Assembly (NCBI GenBank): GCA_943323705.2
Contig: CALPIT020000034.1
Coordinates: 1 to 15,195, forward strand
Direction of reading: 5' to 3'
DNA length: 15,195 nt
DNA from: Streptomyces griseus
GTDB taxonomy: Bacteria > Bacteroidota > Bacteroidia > Chitinophagales > Chitinophagaceae
The position numbers and the translations under genes were made by a program. Shown here one piece after another: positions 1 through 8,780 of this stretch. A model generated the notes under the pieces. That model was not told where the DNA came from. It worked only from the letters and a program-made list of their open reading frames with translations, and searched no databases. How positions within the stretch are numbered: the stretch's first letter is position 1; each line of letters begins with the position of its first letter.

Positions 1-9
1 AAAAAATAA

Positions 10-1005
10 TTGATAATGTTATTAGCGATTGATCTTGGTTTGGTAATTGCCATGTATACCACATTTGCAGAAAGAAAGGTGGCTGCGATTTTACAAGACC
101 GTCGTGGTCCTAACAGAGCTGGCCCTTTTGGATTATTACAACCTTTAGCAGATGGTTTGAAATTGTTTTTCAAAGAAGAAATCATTCCAAATTTTTCAAA
201 CAAATTTTTATTTATACTCGGACCTGCATTGGCCATGTTGACTGCCATGATGACGAGCGCTATCATTCCTTGGGGAGATAAAGTAGAGTTGTTTGGAAGA
301 GAAATTAGCTTGCAAATCACTGATGTAAATGTCGGCATATTGTATGTTTTCGGTGTTGTGAGTTTGGGTGTTTATGGCATCATGATTGGTTCGTGGGCCA
401 GTAATAATAAATTCTCATTGATGGGAGGGTTAAGAGCTGCTTCTCAAATCATCAGTTATGAACTCGCTATGGGTATTTCCATAATTGCATTGCTGATGGT
501 AACGGGAACGCTTAGCCTAAAAGAAATGGTGATTCAACAGCAGGCAGGATATTGGAACATTGTTAAACAACCTTTAGGGTTTTTAATATTTTTAATTTGT
601 GCTTTTGCAGAATGTAATAGAACACCATTTGATTTACCAGAAGCAGAAAACGAATTGATTGGTGGTTATCATACTGAATATTCTTCTATGAAATTAGGTT
701 TCTTTTTATTTGCTGAATACATCAACATGTTTGTAAGCAGTGTGATTATGGCGACCTTGTTTTTTGGAGGTTATGATATTCCTTTCTTTAATGAAGCAAC
801 ATTATCACCCAATATTGCAGCGATTTTAGGTATCGTGGCTTTAATGGCTAAAGTGGTATTTTTTATATTCCTGTTCATGTGGGTAAGATGGACAATTCCG
901 AGATTCAGATATGATCAATTGATGCATTTGGGTTGGAGAATTTTAATTCCATTGGCATTGTTCAATATGTTGGCAACAGGAGCATCAATATTGTATTTTC
1001 ATTAA
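10..1005 (+). CDS. nuoH: NADH-quinone oxidoreductase subunit H (NuoH)
   Basis: NuoH is a multi-spanning membrane subunit of complex I that forms much of the quinone-binding chamber where the peripheral and membrane arms meet. Seen in the sequence: the AERKVAA...QDRRGPNRAGP segment after the first helix, then the AFAECNRTPFDLPEAENEL loop, both strongly conserved in this family, and a hydrophobic C-terminus. It is the first of seven consecutive nuo genes. The start is uncertain. A TTG at 10 and an ATG at 16 are available and a TAA lies in frame at 7-9, yet only about 17 residues precede AERK from ATG16, roughly ten fewer than I expect for Bacteroidota NuoH. The true start may lie upstream in another frame (an indel near the A-run at 1-6), or this protein has a short first helix. 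The identity is secure; the 5' boundary is not. Confidence 0.95.
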   Translation: MIMLLAIDLGLVIAMYTTFAERKVAAILQDRRGPNRAGPFGLLQPLADGLKLFFKEEIIPNFSNKFLFILGPALAMLTAMMTSAIIPWGDKVELFGREISLQITDVNVGILYVFGVVSLGVYGIMIGSWASNNKFSLMGGLRAASQIISYELAMGISIIALLMVTGTLSLKEMVIQQQAGYWNIVKQPLGFLIFLICAFAECNRTPFDLPEAENELIGGYHTEYSSMKLGFFLFAEYINMFVSSVIMATLFFGGYDIPFFNEATLSPNIAAILGIVALMAKVVFFIFLFMWVRWTIPRFRYDQLMHLGWRILIPLALFNMLATGASILYFH

Positions 1006-1085
1006 AAAGTAAAAAATCAAAATTTAAAAGTAAAAAGCGTACATCTGTTTTTGAATTTTAACTTTTGAATTTTAAATTATATTCA
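1006..1085. repeat. AT-rich inverted/tandem repeat between nuoH and nuoI
   Basis: This 80-nt gap is the longest in the nuo cluster; the others are 6-36 nt. The right half has an 11-mer, TTGAATTTTAA, at 1051-1061 and again at 1065-1075 (14-nt period). The left half has AAAAGTAAAAA-type copies. The left half (about 1016-1036) is roughly complementary to the right half (about 1049-1069), with 17 of 21 positions matching in my hand alignment, so an imperfect AT-rich hairpin is possible. It resembles the short interspersed AT-rich repeats common between Bacteroidota genes, but I cannot count genomic copies from here. Confidence 0.55.
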
Positions 1086-1640
1086 ATGCAAGCATTAACA
1101 TCAAAAGCGAAACAAGTCAGCAGAAAGCCAATGAGCTTTACTGAACGCATGTATTTGCCGGCTATATTTAAAGGTATGATGATTACATTCAGTCATATTT
1201 TTAAAAAGAAACCAACTATTAATTATCCTGAAAAGCAGAGACCATTCAGTCCTGTTTTTAGAGGTATGCAGATATTAAACCGTGACGAGGAAGGTCGTGA
1301 AAATTGTACAGCGTGTGGATTGTGTGCTGTTGCTTGTCCAGCTGAAGCCATTACCATGGAAGCAGCGGAAAGACAACCCGGAGAAGAAAATTTATATCGC
1401 GAAGAGAAATATGCAGCCAAATATGAGATCAACATGTTGCGTTGTATATTCTGTGGATTGTGTGAAGAGGCTTGTCCGAAAGATGCGATTTATTTAAGCG
1501 AAACTTTTGCACCTGCAGATTACCAGCGTAAGCAATTTGTGTATGCAAAAAATGAGTTGCTGATACCACATCCAAAAGAAAATCCTGAAGCTTATAAAAA
1601 AGCATTAGGTAACAGAGCAAATAAATCAACGGTTAACTAA
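1086..1640 (+). CDS. nuoI: NADH-quinone oxidoreductase subunit I (NuoI), 2x[4Fe-4S] ferredoxin-like
   Basis: NuoI carries two [4Fe-4S] clusters that pass electrons down the peripheral arm of complex I to the final cluster next to the quinone. Both cluster motifs are visible: CTACGLCAVACP (Cys74, 77, 80, 84) and CIFCGLCEEACP (Cys120, 123, 126, 130). The N-terminus, with ERMYLPAIFKGM and FSHIFKKKPTINYPE, is the membrane-facing segment typical of Bacteroidota NuoI. I place the start at ATG 1086, giving 184 residues that begin MQALTSKAKQVS. A TTG at 1065 would extend the frame by seven residues, but they are encoded by the AT repeat and look non-coding. It lies 6 nt before nuoJ. No cluster ligand is missing. 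Confidence 0.96.
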   Translation: MQALTSKAKQVSRKPMSFTERMYLPAIFKGMMITFSHIFKKKPTINYPEKQRPFSPVFRGMQILNRDEEGRENCTACGLCAVACPAEAITMEAAERQPGEENLYREEKYAAKYEINMLRCIFCGLCEEACPKDAIYLSETFAPADYQRKQFVYAKNELLIPHPKENPEAYKKALGNRANKSTVN

Positions 1641-1646
1641 TTAATA

Positions 1647-2159
1647 ATGAATTTAACATCACTAGTTTTTATTTTATTATCAGTAATGGCGATTGGAAGT
1701 GCCATCATGATGATTTCTAGCAAAAGCCCCGTGCATAGCGTATTGTGGCTTATTGTGGTATTCTTTGCCATCTCAGGTCATTACATTTTATTGAACGCTC
1801 AATTTTTGGCCATCGTAAATATCATTGTTTATGCGGGCGCCATTATGGTTTTATTTCTGTTTGTGGTGATGTTGATGAATCTCAATGCAGAGACAGAGCC
1901 AGTGAAAAATTATCGATTACAATTAGTTGGTGTTGTCACAGGAGGTTCATTGTTATTGGTGTTGGTTTCAGCGGTAATGAAAATAGATGTTGAACAATTA
2001 GTGGAAATGAAAGTAGGAGACCAAGGATTAATTAAAGTTCTCGGTATGAATTTGTTTAAGAATTATGTACTGCCTTTCGAAATCAGCAGTGTGTTGTTTT
2101 TAAGTGCGATGATTGGAGCGGTGGTGATTGGTAAAAAAGATGAAACTGCAAATCATTAA
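1647..2159 (+). CDS. nuoJ: NADH-quinone oxidoreductase subunit J (NuoJ)
   Basis: NuoJ is a small five-helix membrane subunit of complex I, between NuoH and the antiporter-like subunits. It helps link quinone reduction to proton movement. The 170-residue product is almost all hydrophobic. It holds the conserved stretch FLAIVNIIVYAGAIMVLFLFVVMLMN around residues 52-77, which in characterised enzymes includes the TM3 helix with a pi-bulge that changes conformation in the catalytic cycle. A polar loop (about 110-130) and a last helix follow. The ATG is 6 nt after the nuoI stop and nuoK begins 14 nt downstream, so translation is probably coupled. There is no sign of truncation. Confidence 0.95.
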   Translation: MNLTSLVFILLSVMAIGSAIMMISSKSPVHSVLWLIVVFFAISGHYILLNAQFLAIVNIIVYAGAIMVLFLFVVMLMNLNAETEPVKNYRLQLVGVVTGGSLLLVLVSAVMKIDVEQLVEMKVGDQGLIKVLGMNLFKNYVLPFEISSVLFLSAMIGAVVIGKKDETANH

Positions 2160-2173
2160 AAAGAAAATTATTT

Positions 2174-2506
2174 ATGGATATCAAAGCCTATATCATTTTA
2201 TCACTTGCCTTATTTACCATCGGTATCGTTGGTGTATTGGTTCGTCGTAATGCCATCATCATTTTCATGTGTGTAGAGTTGATGTTGAATGCAGTGAATC
2301 TTTTGTTGGTTGCTTTTTCTAAAATGCATGCCATGAGTTCTGCTGCTAAAGCCTCGCCTTATTTTGCAAGTGATGCGCAAATATTTGTTTTCTTTATCAT
2401 GGTAGTAGCAGCGGCAGAAGTTAGTGTTGGCTTGGCTATTATTGTAATGATGTATAGAAATGTACATACCGTAGATGTAAACTTTTTAAACAGACTCAAA
2501 AACTAA
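2174..2506 (+). CDS. nuoK: NADH-quinone oxidoreductase subunit K (NuoK)
   Basis: NuoK is a three-helix membrane subunit homologous to MrpC, with buried acidic residues on the proton path of complex I. The 110-residue product shows all three helices. Glu35 sits in CVELMLNAVNLLL and Glu82 in AAAEVSVGLAIIV, the equivalents of E. coli Glu36 and Glu72. The length is slightly above the usual ~100 residues because of a small polar insert between helices 2 and 3 (SKMHAMSSAAKASPYFASD). The start is ATG 2174, 14 nt after nuoJ, with an A/T-rich rather than Shine-Dalgarno leader. Confidence 0.96.
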   Translation: MDIKAYIILSLALFTIGIVGVLVRRNAIIIFMCVELMLNAVNLLLVAFSKMHAMSSAAKASPYFASDAQIFVFFIMVVAAAEVSVGLAIIVMMYRNVHTVDVNFLNRLKN

Positions 2507-2544
2507 TAAACTGAATTCATTATTTGAATTCGTTTTCATTGCTT

Positions 2545-4431
2545 ATGAATAATATATTTAAATTGGTTTGGCTGATTCCTGTGTTACCATTGATTGGTTT
2601 TTTAATTAATGGATTGGGAAGAAAGTCTTTATCTAAATCATTATCCGGTATCATTGGAAGTGGTGTTATTTTAGGCTCATTTGTATTGAGTCTGTTGGTT
2701 TTCTTTCAAGTGAAAAATGGCCATACGGCTACCATTCACTTTTTTGATTTTATCAGATTGGAGAATTTTAAAATTGGCTTTGATTATAAAATAGATCAAC
2801 TCTCTTCTTTATTTCTGTTGATTATTACCGGAGTTGGTTTTTTAATTCATGTATATTCTACTTCGTATATGCATGATGAAGAGAACATGAACTTCGCTAA
2901 ATATTTTGCTTATTTAAATCTCTTTGTTTTCTCTATGTTGTTGTTGGTGATGGGCGGAAATTTCGTCATCATGTTCATCGGTTGGGAAGGCGTTGGTTTG
3001 TGTTCCTATTTATTGATTGGATATTGGTTCAGAAATACTGATTATACCGATGCTGCCAAGAAAGCATTTATCATGAACAGAATTGGCGATTTAGGTTTTT
3101 TATTGGCTTTGTTCTGGTTGATCACAAAAATCGGGTCAGTACAATATGATGTTATATTTTCTGCAGCATCATTGGCAAAATTATCAGCTACTGACATTAC
3201 TGGAATTACCATGTTGCTTTTTGTAGGTGCAACGGGTAAAAGTGCACAAATCCCTTTATATACCTGGTTGCCTGATGCGATGGCGGGTCCAACACCTGTG
3301 AGCGCATTGATTCACGCTGCAACCATGGTGACAGCAGGTATTTACATGATAGCTAGAAGCAACGCATTGTTCTCCTTGGCACATCAAACACAAACAGTCA
3401 TAACAATTGTAGGGTTGGCTACAGCTTTACTTGCAGCATCAATTGCCATCAAACAAAACGACATAAAAAAAGTATTGGCTTATTCAACAGTAAGTCAATT
3501 GGGATTCATGTTTCTTGCCATAGGAACAGGAAATTATGTTGCAGCTGTTTTTCACGTATTGACGCATGCATTCTTTAAAGCATTAATGTTCTTAGGAAGC
3601 GGTTCTGTAATTCATGCTATGGGTGGAGAGCAAGATATTCGCAAAATGGGCGGCTTGCACAAGCATATGAAAATTACTAGCGTAACTTTCTTTATCGGTT
3701 GTTTGGCTATTGCAGGCATTCCTGGTTTCTCAGGTTTCTTCTCTAAAGATGAAATATTAGCTGGAACATTTGCACATAGTCCGGTATTATACGGCATCGC
3801 ATTATTTGCTGCTTTGCTAACAGCGTTTTACATGTTCAGATTGTATTTTGTAACATTTACAGGTACATTCCGTGGTACTCATGATCAGGAGCATCATTTG
3901 CATGAAAGTCCTGCAGCCATGACTTTCCCGCTGATTGTATTAGCTATACTCAGTGTAATTGGTGGTTATGTTGGGGTGCCTGAAGTGTTGGGTGGTCATC
4001 ATGAATTAGCAGGTTATTTATCACCTGTTGTTAAATCTGCGGAACATCATTTGGATCACAATACCGAATACATGTTGATGGGATTGTCAACTATTTTGGT
4101 TGTGATTTCTATCTCATTCGCATGGATGAAATACAAAAATTATAAAGTGGAAGGTGAAGCTAACGGTTTGGGTAAGGTGCTGGAGAACAAATGGTATGTT
4201 GATGAATTGTACCAGGCTGCTATCGTGAATCCATTAAAATCTATTTCTGCATTTTTCAATAACATCATAGAATCAAAACTGATAGACGGTGCTGTAAACG
4301 GAGTTGGTAAAGCTGTGAATTATAGTAGCAGACAATTGCGTTGGTTACAAAGCGGTCAAGTTGGTGCTTATGTGCTGTTGATGGTTATTGGCATGTTGAT
4401 TTTATTTTTCATACAATTGTTTTTATATTAA
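2545..4431 (+). CDS. nuoL: NADH-quinone oxidoreductase subunit L (NuoL)
   Basis: NuoL is the distal antiporter-like proton-pumping subunit of complex I, with a long C-terminal lateral helix that runs along the membrane arm. Numbered from ATG 2545 (628 residues), Glu148 lies in GWEGVGLCSYLL and Lys232 in GATGKSAQIPLYTWLPDAM, matching E. coli Glu144 and Lys229. The segment GPTPVSALIHAATMVTAG follows, as usual. The last ~100 residues hold an amphipathic stretch and a final hydrophobic helix, consistent with the lateral arm and its anchor. A TTG at 2524 would add seven residues; ATG 2545 fits the family better. A His-rich loop at about residues 446-455 (HDQEHHLHESP) is in a variable region. The nuoM TTG follows after 11 nt. 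Confidence 0.97.
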   Translation: MNNIFKLVWLIPVLPLIGFLINGLGRKSLSKSLSGIIGSGVILGSFVLSLLVFFQVKNGHTATIHFFDFIRLENFKIGFDYKIDQLSSLFLLIITGVGFLIHVYSTSYMHDEENMNFAKYFAYLNLFVFSMLLLVMGGNFVIMFIGWEGVGLCSYLLIGYWFRNTDYTDAAKKAFIMNRIGDLGFLLALFWLITKIGSVQYDVIFSAASLAKLSATDITGITMLLFVGATGKSAQIPLYTWLPDAMAGPTPVSALIHAATMVTAGIYMIARSNALFSLAHQTQTVITIVGLATALLAASIAIKQNDIKKVLAYSTVSQLGFMFLAIGTGNYVAAVFHVLTHAFFKALMFLGSGSVIHAMGGEQDIRKMGGLHKHMKITSVTFFIGCLAIAGIPGFSGFFSKDEILAGTFAHSPVLYGIALFAALLTAFYMFRLYFVTFTGTFRGTHDQEHHLHESPAAMTFPLIVLAILSVIGGYVGVPEVLGGHHELAGYLSPVVKSAEHHLDHNTEYMLMGLSTILVVISISFAWMKYKNYKVEGEANGLGKVLENKWYVDELYQAAIVNPLKSISAFFNNIIESKLIDGAVNGVGKAVNYSSRQLRWLQSGQVGAYVLLMVIGMLILFFIQLFLY

Positions 4432-4442
4432 AATAGAAGAAA

Positions 4443-5936
4443 TTGGGTAATTACATTACATTTCCGGACTTACTGATTTGGCTGCCTATACTAGCTGGCT
4501 TTTTCTGTTTATTTGCTGTTAACCAAAAACATGCAAAAAATACTGCTATTGTTTTTTCTTTCCTCACTTTGGGTGTTTCCATAGCAAGTTTGTTTTATAC
4601 TGATACAGAGAAATATATGACATACAACAATGTCAGTTATATCTGGTTGAAATATCTTGGTGCTAATTATTACATCGGCTTGGATGCTACAGGTCGTATG
4701 CTCACATTATTGACAGCCATCGGATTTCCAATGATTCTGTTGACTAGTCAAAATGATCAACTGAAGAAACCGAATTCTTTTTATGGTTTATTGATGTTGA
4801 CGCAAGCAGGATTGATGGGTGTTTTCATGGCATTTGATGCTTTGACCTTTTATTTTTTCTGGGAGTTGGCATTGATTCCTGTATATTTCTTATCAAGCAT
4901 TTGGGGAGGAGAGAGGAGAATACAAGCTACATTTAAATTCTTCGTGTATACGTTCGCGGGATCTTTATTAATGTTGGTTGGAATTATCTATATCTATTTG
5001 CACACAGATGCAAGAGCTTTTGTAGATGGTACCATAGCAACTCATTCATTTGCTTTGAATGCATTTTACAATGCGCAGTTATCAGGAGCAGAACAGGCCT
5101 GGTTGTTTGCCGCTTTCTTTATTGCATTTGCTATTAAAATGCCAATCTTTCCATTTCATACTTGGCAGCCAGATGCTTATGACCAGTCTCCAACAACGGT
5201 AACGATGGTGTTGAGTGGTATCATGGTAAAGATGGGATTGTTTGGCGTGCTTAGATGGTTATTGCCGATGTTTCCGGGCGCATCTTTTCACCATGCCAAT
5301 TTAGTCATCACCTTATCTGTGATTGGAATTGTGTATGCCAGTTGCCTTGCCATGATGCAGGATAATATAAAAAAGCTTGTTGCTTATTCTTCTATTGCAC
5401 ATATTGGATTGATGTGTGCAGCATTATTTGCCATGAACGACATCAGCATACAAGGTGTACTCTTGCAGATGTTTAATCATGGAATAAATATTATTGGCAT
5501 GTGGATCGTGGTTGACATCATTGAGAGAAAAACAGGCGTTAAGAAAATTTCAGAACTAAGTGGTCTTGCTGCTTCAGCTCCTGTACTTACTATTTTATTT
5601 GTCATTATCGCTTTAGCAAATATCGCATTGCCATTAACCAATGCCTTTACCGGTGAATTTTTGATGTTTGCCGGATTATACCAAAAGAACATTTGGTTTG
5701 CTGTATTTGCGGGATTGGGTGTGATTTTATCTGCAGTCTATACATTAAATATGATACAGAAGGTTTTCTATGGCAGTGTAAACAATGTAACATCAGAGGT
5801 AACAGATATTAACCTAACAGAAAAATTGGTTTTGATAGCGATTGTGGGTATCATATTTTTCATTGGTGTATATCCACAACCTTTGATAGACCTTACATCA
5901 GAGTCAGTAACCAATCTGATGTTCAAATTGAAATAA
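4443..5936 (+). CDS. nuoM: NADH-quinone oxidoreductase subunit M (NuoM), TTG start
   Basis: NuoM is the middle antiporter-like proton pump of the complex I membrane arm. The 497-residue product has the pump residues in place: Glu141 in FFWELALIPVYF and Lys232 in AIKMPIFPFHTWQPDAYDQSP, counterparts of E. coli Glu144 and Lys234. It also has the LVAYSSIAHIGLM helix characteristic of the family. The start appears to be TTG 4443. The frame upstream closes at a TAG (4434-4436), no in-frame ATG occurs near the N-terminus, and residues 1-20 (MGNYITFPDLLIWLPILAGF) match the expected first helix. The leader is AGAAGAAA directly before TTG. nuoN begins 21 nt downstream. Confidence 0.96.
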   Translation: MGNYITFPDLLIWLPILAGFFCLFAVNQKHAKNTAIVFSFLTLGVSIASLFYTDTEKYMTYNNVSYIWLKYLGANYYIGLDATGRMLTLLTAIGFPMILLTSQNDQLKKPNSFYGLLMLTQAGLMGVFMAFDALTFYFFWELALIPVYFLSSIWGGERRIQATFKFFVYTFAGSLLMLVGIIYIYLHTDARAFVDGTIATHSFALNAFYNAQLSGAEQAWLFAAFFIAFAIKMPIFPFHTWQPDAYDQSPTTVTMVLSGIMVKMGLFGVLRWLLPMFPGASFHHANLVITLSVIGIVYASCLAMMQDNIKKLVAYSSIAHIGLMCAALFAMNDISIQGVLLQMFNHGINIIGMWIVVDIIERKTGVKKISELSGLAASAPVLTILFVIIALANIALPLTNAFTGEFLMFAGLYQKNIWFAVFAGLGVILSAVYTLNMIQKVFYGSVNNVTSEVTDINLTEKLVLIAIVGIIFFIGVYPQPLIDLTSESVTNLMFKLK

Positions 5937-5957
5937 GATAATTATTAGATACAAATT

Positions 5958-7349
5958 ATGAATGCAATAATATTAACTGCGATTTGGGGTGTGATCATGA
6001 TGTTCAGTGGTGTGTTTATCAAAAGCAAAACGGCACCTCGCTTTGTTGCTATAACAGGCATGCTCATTGTTTTATCATCATCAATCATTGAACTGTTGAT
6101 TAAAAAGTCGTTTTTTAATTTCGACCACAATAATATGTTGCATGCAGATGGCTTTAATCTGACCTTCATTGTTATTGTAATGACATGTACCTTAATTTAC
6201 ATTTTATTGACAGGCACAGAGATAGAAAAGGTGGGTTCACATGTGGGCGAGTATTTTGCTTTAATCTTCTTTATTCTATGTGGCATTTCTATTGCGGCAA
6301 CTTTCAATACTTTATTGATGTTGTTTATTGGTATTGAAATTATTTCTATTCCTTTGTACATACTAACGGGAAGTGACAAACGAAATTTAAAAAGCAACGA
6401 GGCTGCTTTGAAATATTTTTTAATGGGTGCGTTTTCAACAGGTATTATGTTGATGGGAATTGCTTTTATTTATGGCGGCAATCCCAATGCTTCCTTTTAT
6501 ATTGATAAAATTCAGATTGGAGTCGGGCATATGCCTGTGCTTATAGCTGCAGGTTTATTGTTCATCATGGTGTCAATGTCATTTAAAGTTTCTGCAGCTC
6601 CATTTCATTTCTGGACACCAGATGTTTACGATGGTGCACCAACGGTATTCACTTCATTTATGAGTTCAGTGGTGAAAGTAGCAGGATTCTTTGCATTCTT
6701 AAGATTGTTTGAACATTCTTTCGGCATTGTGCATGAGCAGTGGCAATATCTAATTGCATTTATAACAGTTGCTACTTTAGTGATTGGAAATATTACTGCC
6801 GTGTTCCAACAAAGTGTAAAAAGAATGTTGGCCTATTCAAGTATTGCGCAGGCAGGATTTATGTTGCTAGCTATTTTTGCTTTGAATGCAAAAGCTAAAG
6901 AAGGTATTTTATTGTATTCAGCAGCATATAGCCTTGCATCAATTGGTATTTTTGGAATACTAACAAAAATGGAAGATTATACTATTGATGGATTTAACGG
7001 ATTAGGTAAAGAAAATCCATTGATGGCTTTTGCTGCTACAGTGTTTTTATTGTCATTAACCGGTATTCCACTAACTGCTGGTTTTCAAAGTAAATTCTTT
7101 ATGTTGATGGCAGCGGTAGACAATGGCCATCAATTTTGGTTGGTTATTGTGGCTGTTATTTTCGCGGCAATTAGTGCTTACTATTATTTCAGAGTGATTC
7201 AAGCTATATACTTTAAAGAATCAGACCGTAATGTTGTTGTTGCAAATGCTGTAAATCCTTTCTTTAATTACATGCTTATTGTAATTGTCGCGCTGATTGT
7301 TATCATTGGCATATATCCTGAAATTGTGATTGGTTGGATGTATCGCTAA
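5958..7349 (+). CDS. nuoN: NADH-quinone oxidoreductase subunit N (NuoN)
   Basis: NuoN is the third antiporter-like proton pump of complex I, next to NuoK and NuoJ. The product is 463 residues with helices throughout. Glu127 in FIGIEIISIPLYIL and Lys210 in MSFKVSAAPFHFWTPDVYDGAP correspond to the E. coli Glu133 and Lys217 pump residues, and MLAYSSIAQAGFM is the family's central helix motif. ATG 5958 is a convincing start, with a hydrophobic helix at once. It is the last nuo gene here; the 147 nt after it hold no strong intrinsic terminator that I can see. Nothing suggests damage. Confidence 0.96.
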   Translation: MNAIILTAIWGVIMMFSGVFIKSKTAPRFVAITGMLIVLSSSIIELLIKKSFFNFDHNNMLHADGFNLTFIVIVMTCTLIYILLTGTEIEKVGSHVGEYFALIFFILCGISIAATFNTLLMLFIGIEIISIPLYILTGSDKRNLKSNEAALKYFLMGAFSTGIMLMGIAFIYGGNPNASFYIDKIQIGVGHMPVLIAAGLLFIMVSMSFKVSAAPFHFWTPDVYDGAPTVFTSFMSSVVKVAGFFAFLRLFEHSFGIVHEQWQYLIAFITVATLVIGNITAVFQQSVKRMLAYSSIAQAGFMLLAIFALNAKAKEGILLYSAAYSLASIGIFGILTKMEDYTIDGFNGLGKENPLMAFAATVFLLSLTGIPLTAGFQSKFFMLMAAVDNGHQFWLVIVAVIFAAISAYYYFRVIQAIYFKESDRNVVVANAVNPFFNYMLIVIVALIVIIGIYPEIVIGWMYR

Positions 7350-7496
7350 TCTGAGTATGATTTTAAATTAATTAGTTTCAGGCTTCTCCTTTTTATGTGT
7401 TAATACAGTTTGTTTTTGGTCACATAGTATAGCCATTATTCTCATTCTAGATCAGTATCAGCATTTTCTTATGGCTATTTCATGTAAATTTATAGC
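7350..7496. other. Intergenic region between nuoN and the ABC permease
   Basis: This 147-nt AT-rich gap lies between the complex I operon and the next gene. I see no GC-rich hairpin followed by a T-run, so transcription of nuo may end by another route or read through. A possible -7-like box, TAAATTTA at 7485-7492 (one mismatch to TAnnTTTG), lies 4 nt before the permease ATG, the same spacing as the box before mnmE. No TTG stands at the expected distance upstream, so the promoter call is weak. Confidence 0.3.
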
Positions 7497-8780
7497 ATGA
7501 ACTATTTTGATTCATTATTGCTCTCTTGGAAAAACATTCGTGGTAACAAACTGCGTACAGCCATTACTGTTATTATTATTGCACTAGGTATATTCGCACT
7601 TATTTTGATTATAACAGCCATTCAAGCAGCCAGTAATAGTCTTACTGCCAGTTTCTCAACAATGGGTTCAAATGCATTTAGTATCAGATACAAAGAAAGA
7701 AATCTCAATTTTGGACATAGAGGAAGGAGTGAAGCATCAAAGACCAGCAAAAAGAATCTGAATGAAAGAAAGTCTTCCATGGGAATTCCTATAAGTTTGA
7801 ATGAGGCAAAATTATTTAGAGACAGGTTTTCATTTCCCGGTGCCAAGGTGAGTATTGCTTTAAGAGGACCTTCGGCAATAGTAGTCAATACAAATCATTA
7901 CAAAACAAATCCGGAGATAAATGTTTTTGGAGGAGATGTCAATTATCTTGAATTGAATGGATATAAAATTGCTTATGGCAGAAATTTTACACCTACAGAA
8001 ACAGAATCCGGAATTAGTGTATGCATTATTGGTAGTGGCGTAGCGGAGAAATTATTTGCAGAAAACAAAGCAAAAGCGATAGATGCCTTAGTGAGTGTTG
8101 ATCACATACCCTACAGAGTTATAGCGGTCCTTCAGGATAAAGGTTCTAGTGCTTTTTTCAACACCAGTAAGGTGGTGATCACTCCATTTAATAATGTAAG
8201 AAGGGTGTTTGCTTCTCAAAATAGCAATTACAATATAGCAGTCCAAGTTGATGATTTGAAGAAAATGAATTTTGCCATAGGGGAAGCCACAGCTATATTT
8301 CGACCTATTAGAAAATTAGTTGTAAAAGATGCTGATAATTTTTATATAGACAAAAGTGACAGTATTGCCGAATCATTGCTTACCAATTTGGGTTTTCTTG
8401 AAAAAGGTACGATAGGCATAGCTTTCATCACCTTGATAGGTGCGGCCATTGGATTGATGAACATCATGTTAGTGGCAGTAAATGAGCGAACCAAAGAAAT
8501 CGGACTGGCAAAAGCATTAGGTGCCACCAAGGCTTCCATTAGGAGTCAATTTTTATTCGAGTCTGTATTAATCAGCTTGATGGGAGCTGTTGCAGGTATC
8601 GTATCAGGAGTCTTGTTAGGAAATCTTGTAGCGGTTTTATTACATACTGGTTTTGTGATTCCATGGGGATGGGTAATTGCAGGTATTGTTGTTTGTTTTG
8701 TAGTAGGATTGCTTGCTGGGCTATATCCTGCCTATAAAGCTTCTAAATTGGATCCGATTGTAGCCTTGAGATACGAATAA
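7497..8780 (+). CDS. MacB/FtsX-family ABC transporter permease
   Basis: This is the integral membrane subunit of a type VII (MacB-like) ABC transporter, a group that uses ATP hydrolysis to drive movements of a periplasmic domain rather than moving substrate across the inner membrane. The 427-residue protein has the standard layout: an amphipathic start (LLSWKNIRGNKLRT), TM1 at about 21-42, a large periplasmic MacB_PCD domain at about 43-300, then three TMs at about 305-328, 355-382 and 390-412. The cytoplasmic coupling segment NERTKEIGLAKALGATKASI (329-348) and the C-terminal PAYKASKLDPIVALRYE are diagnostic. No ATPase or membrane-fusion protein is adjacent, so its partners must be encoded elsewhere. 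The substrate cannot be inferred. The basic insert RGRSEASKTSKKNLNERKSS near residues 75-94 is unusual but is in a variable region. Confidence 0.88.
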   Translation: MNYFDSLLLSWKNIRGNKLRTAITVIIIALGIFALILIITAIQAASNSLTASFSTMGSNAFSIRYKERNLNFGHRGRSEASKTSKKNLNERKSSMGIPISLNEAKLFRDRFSFPGAKVSIALRGPSAIVVNTNHYKTNPEINVFGGDVNYLELNGYKIAYGRNFTPTETESGISVCIIGSGVAEKLFAENKAKAIDALVSVDHIPYRVIAVLQDKGSSAFFNTSKVVITPFNNVRRVFASQNSNYNIAVQVDDLKKMNFAIGEATAIFRPIRKLVVKDADNFYIDKSDSIAESLLTNLGFLEKGTIGIAFITLIGAAIGLMNIMLVAVNERTKEIGLAKALGATKASIRSQFLFESVLISLMGAVAGIVSGVLLGNLVAVLLHTGFVIPWGWVIAGIVVCFVVGLLAGLYPAYKASKLDPIVALRYE

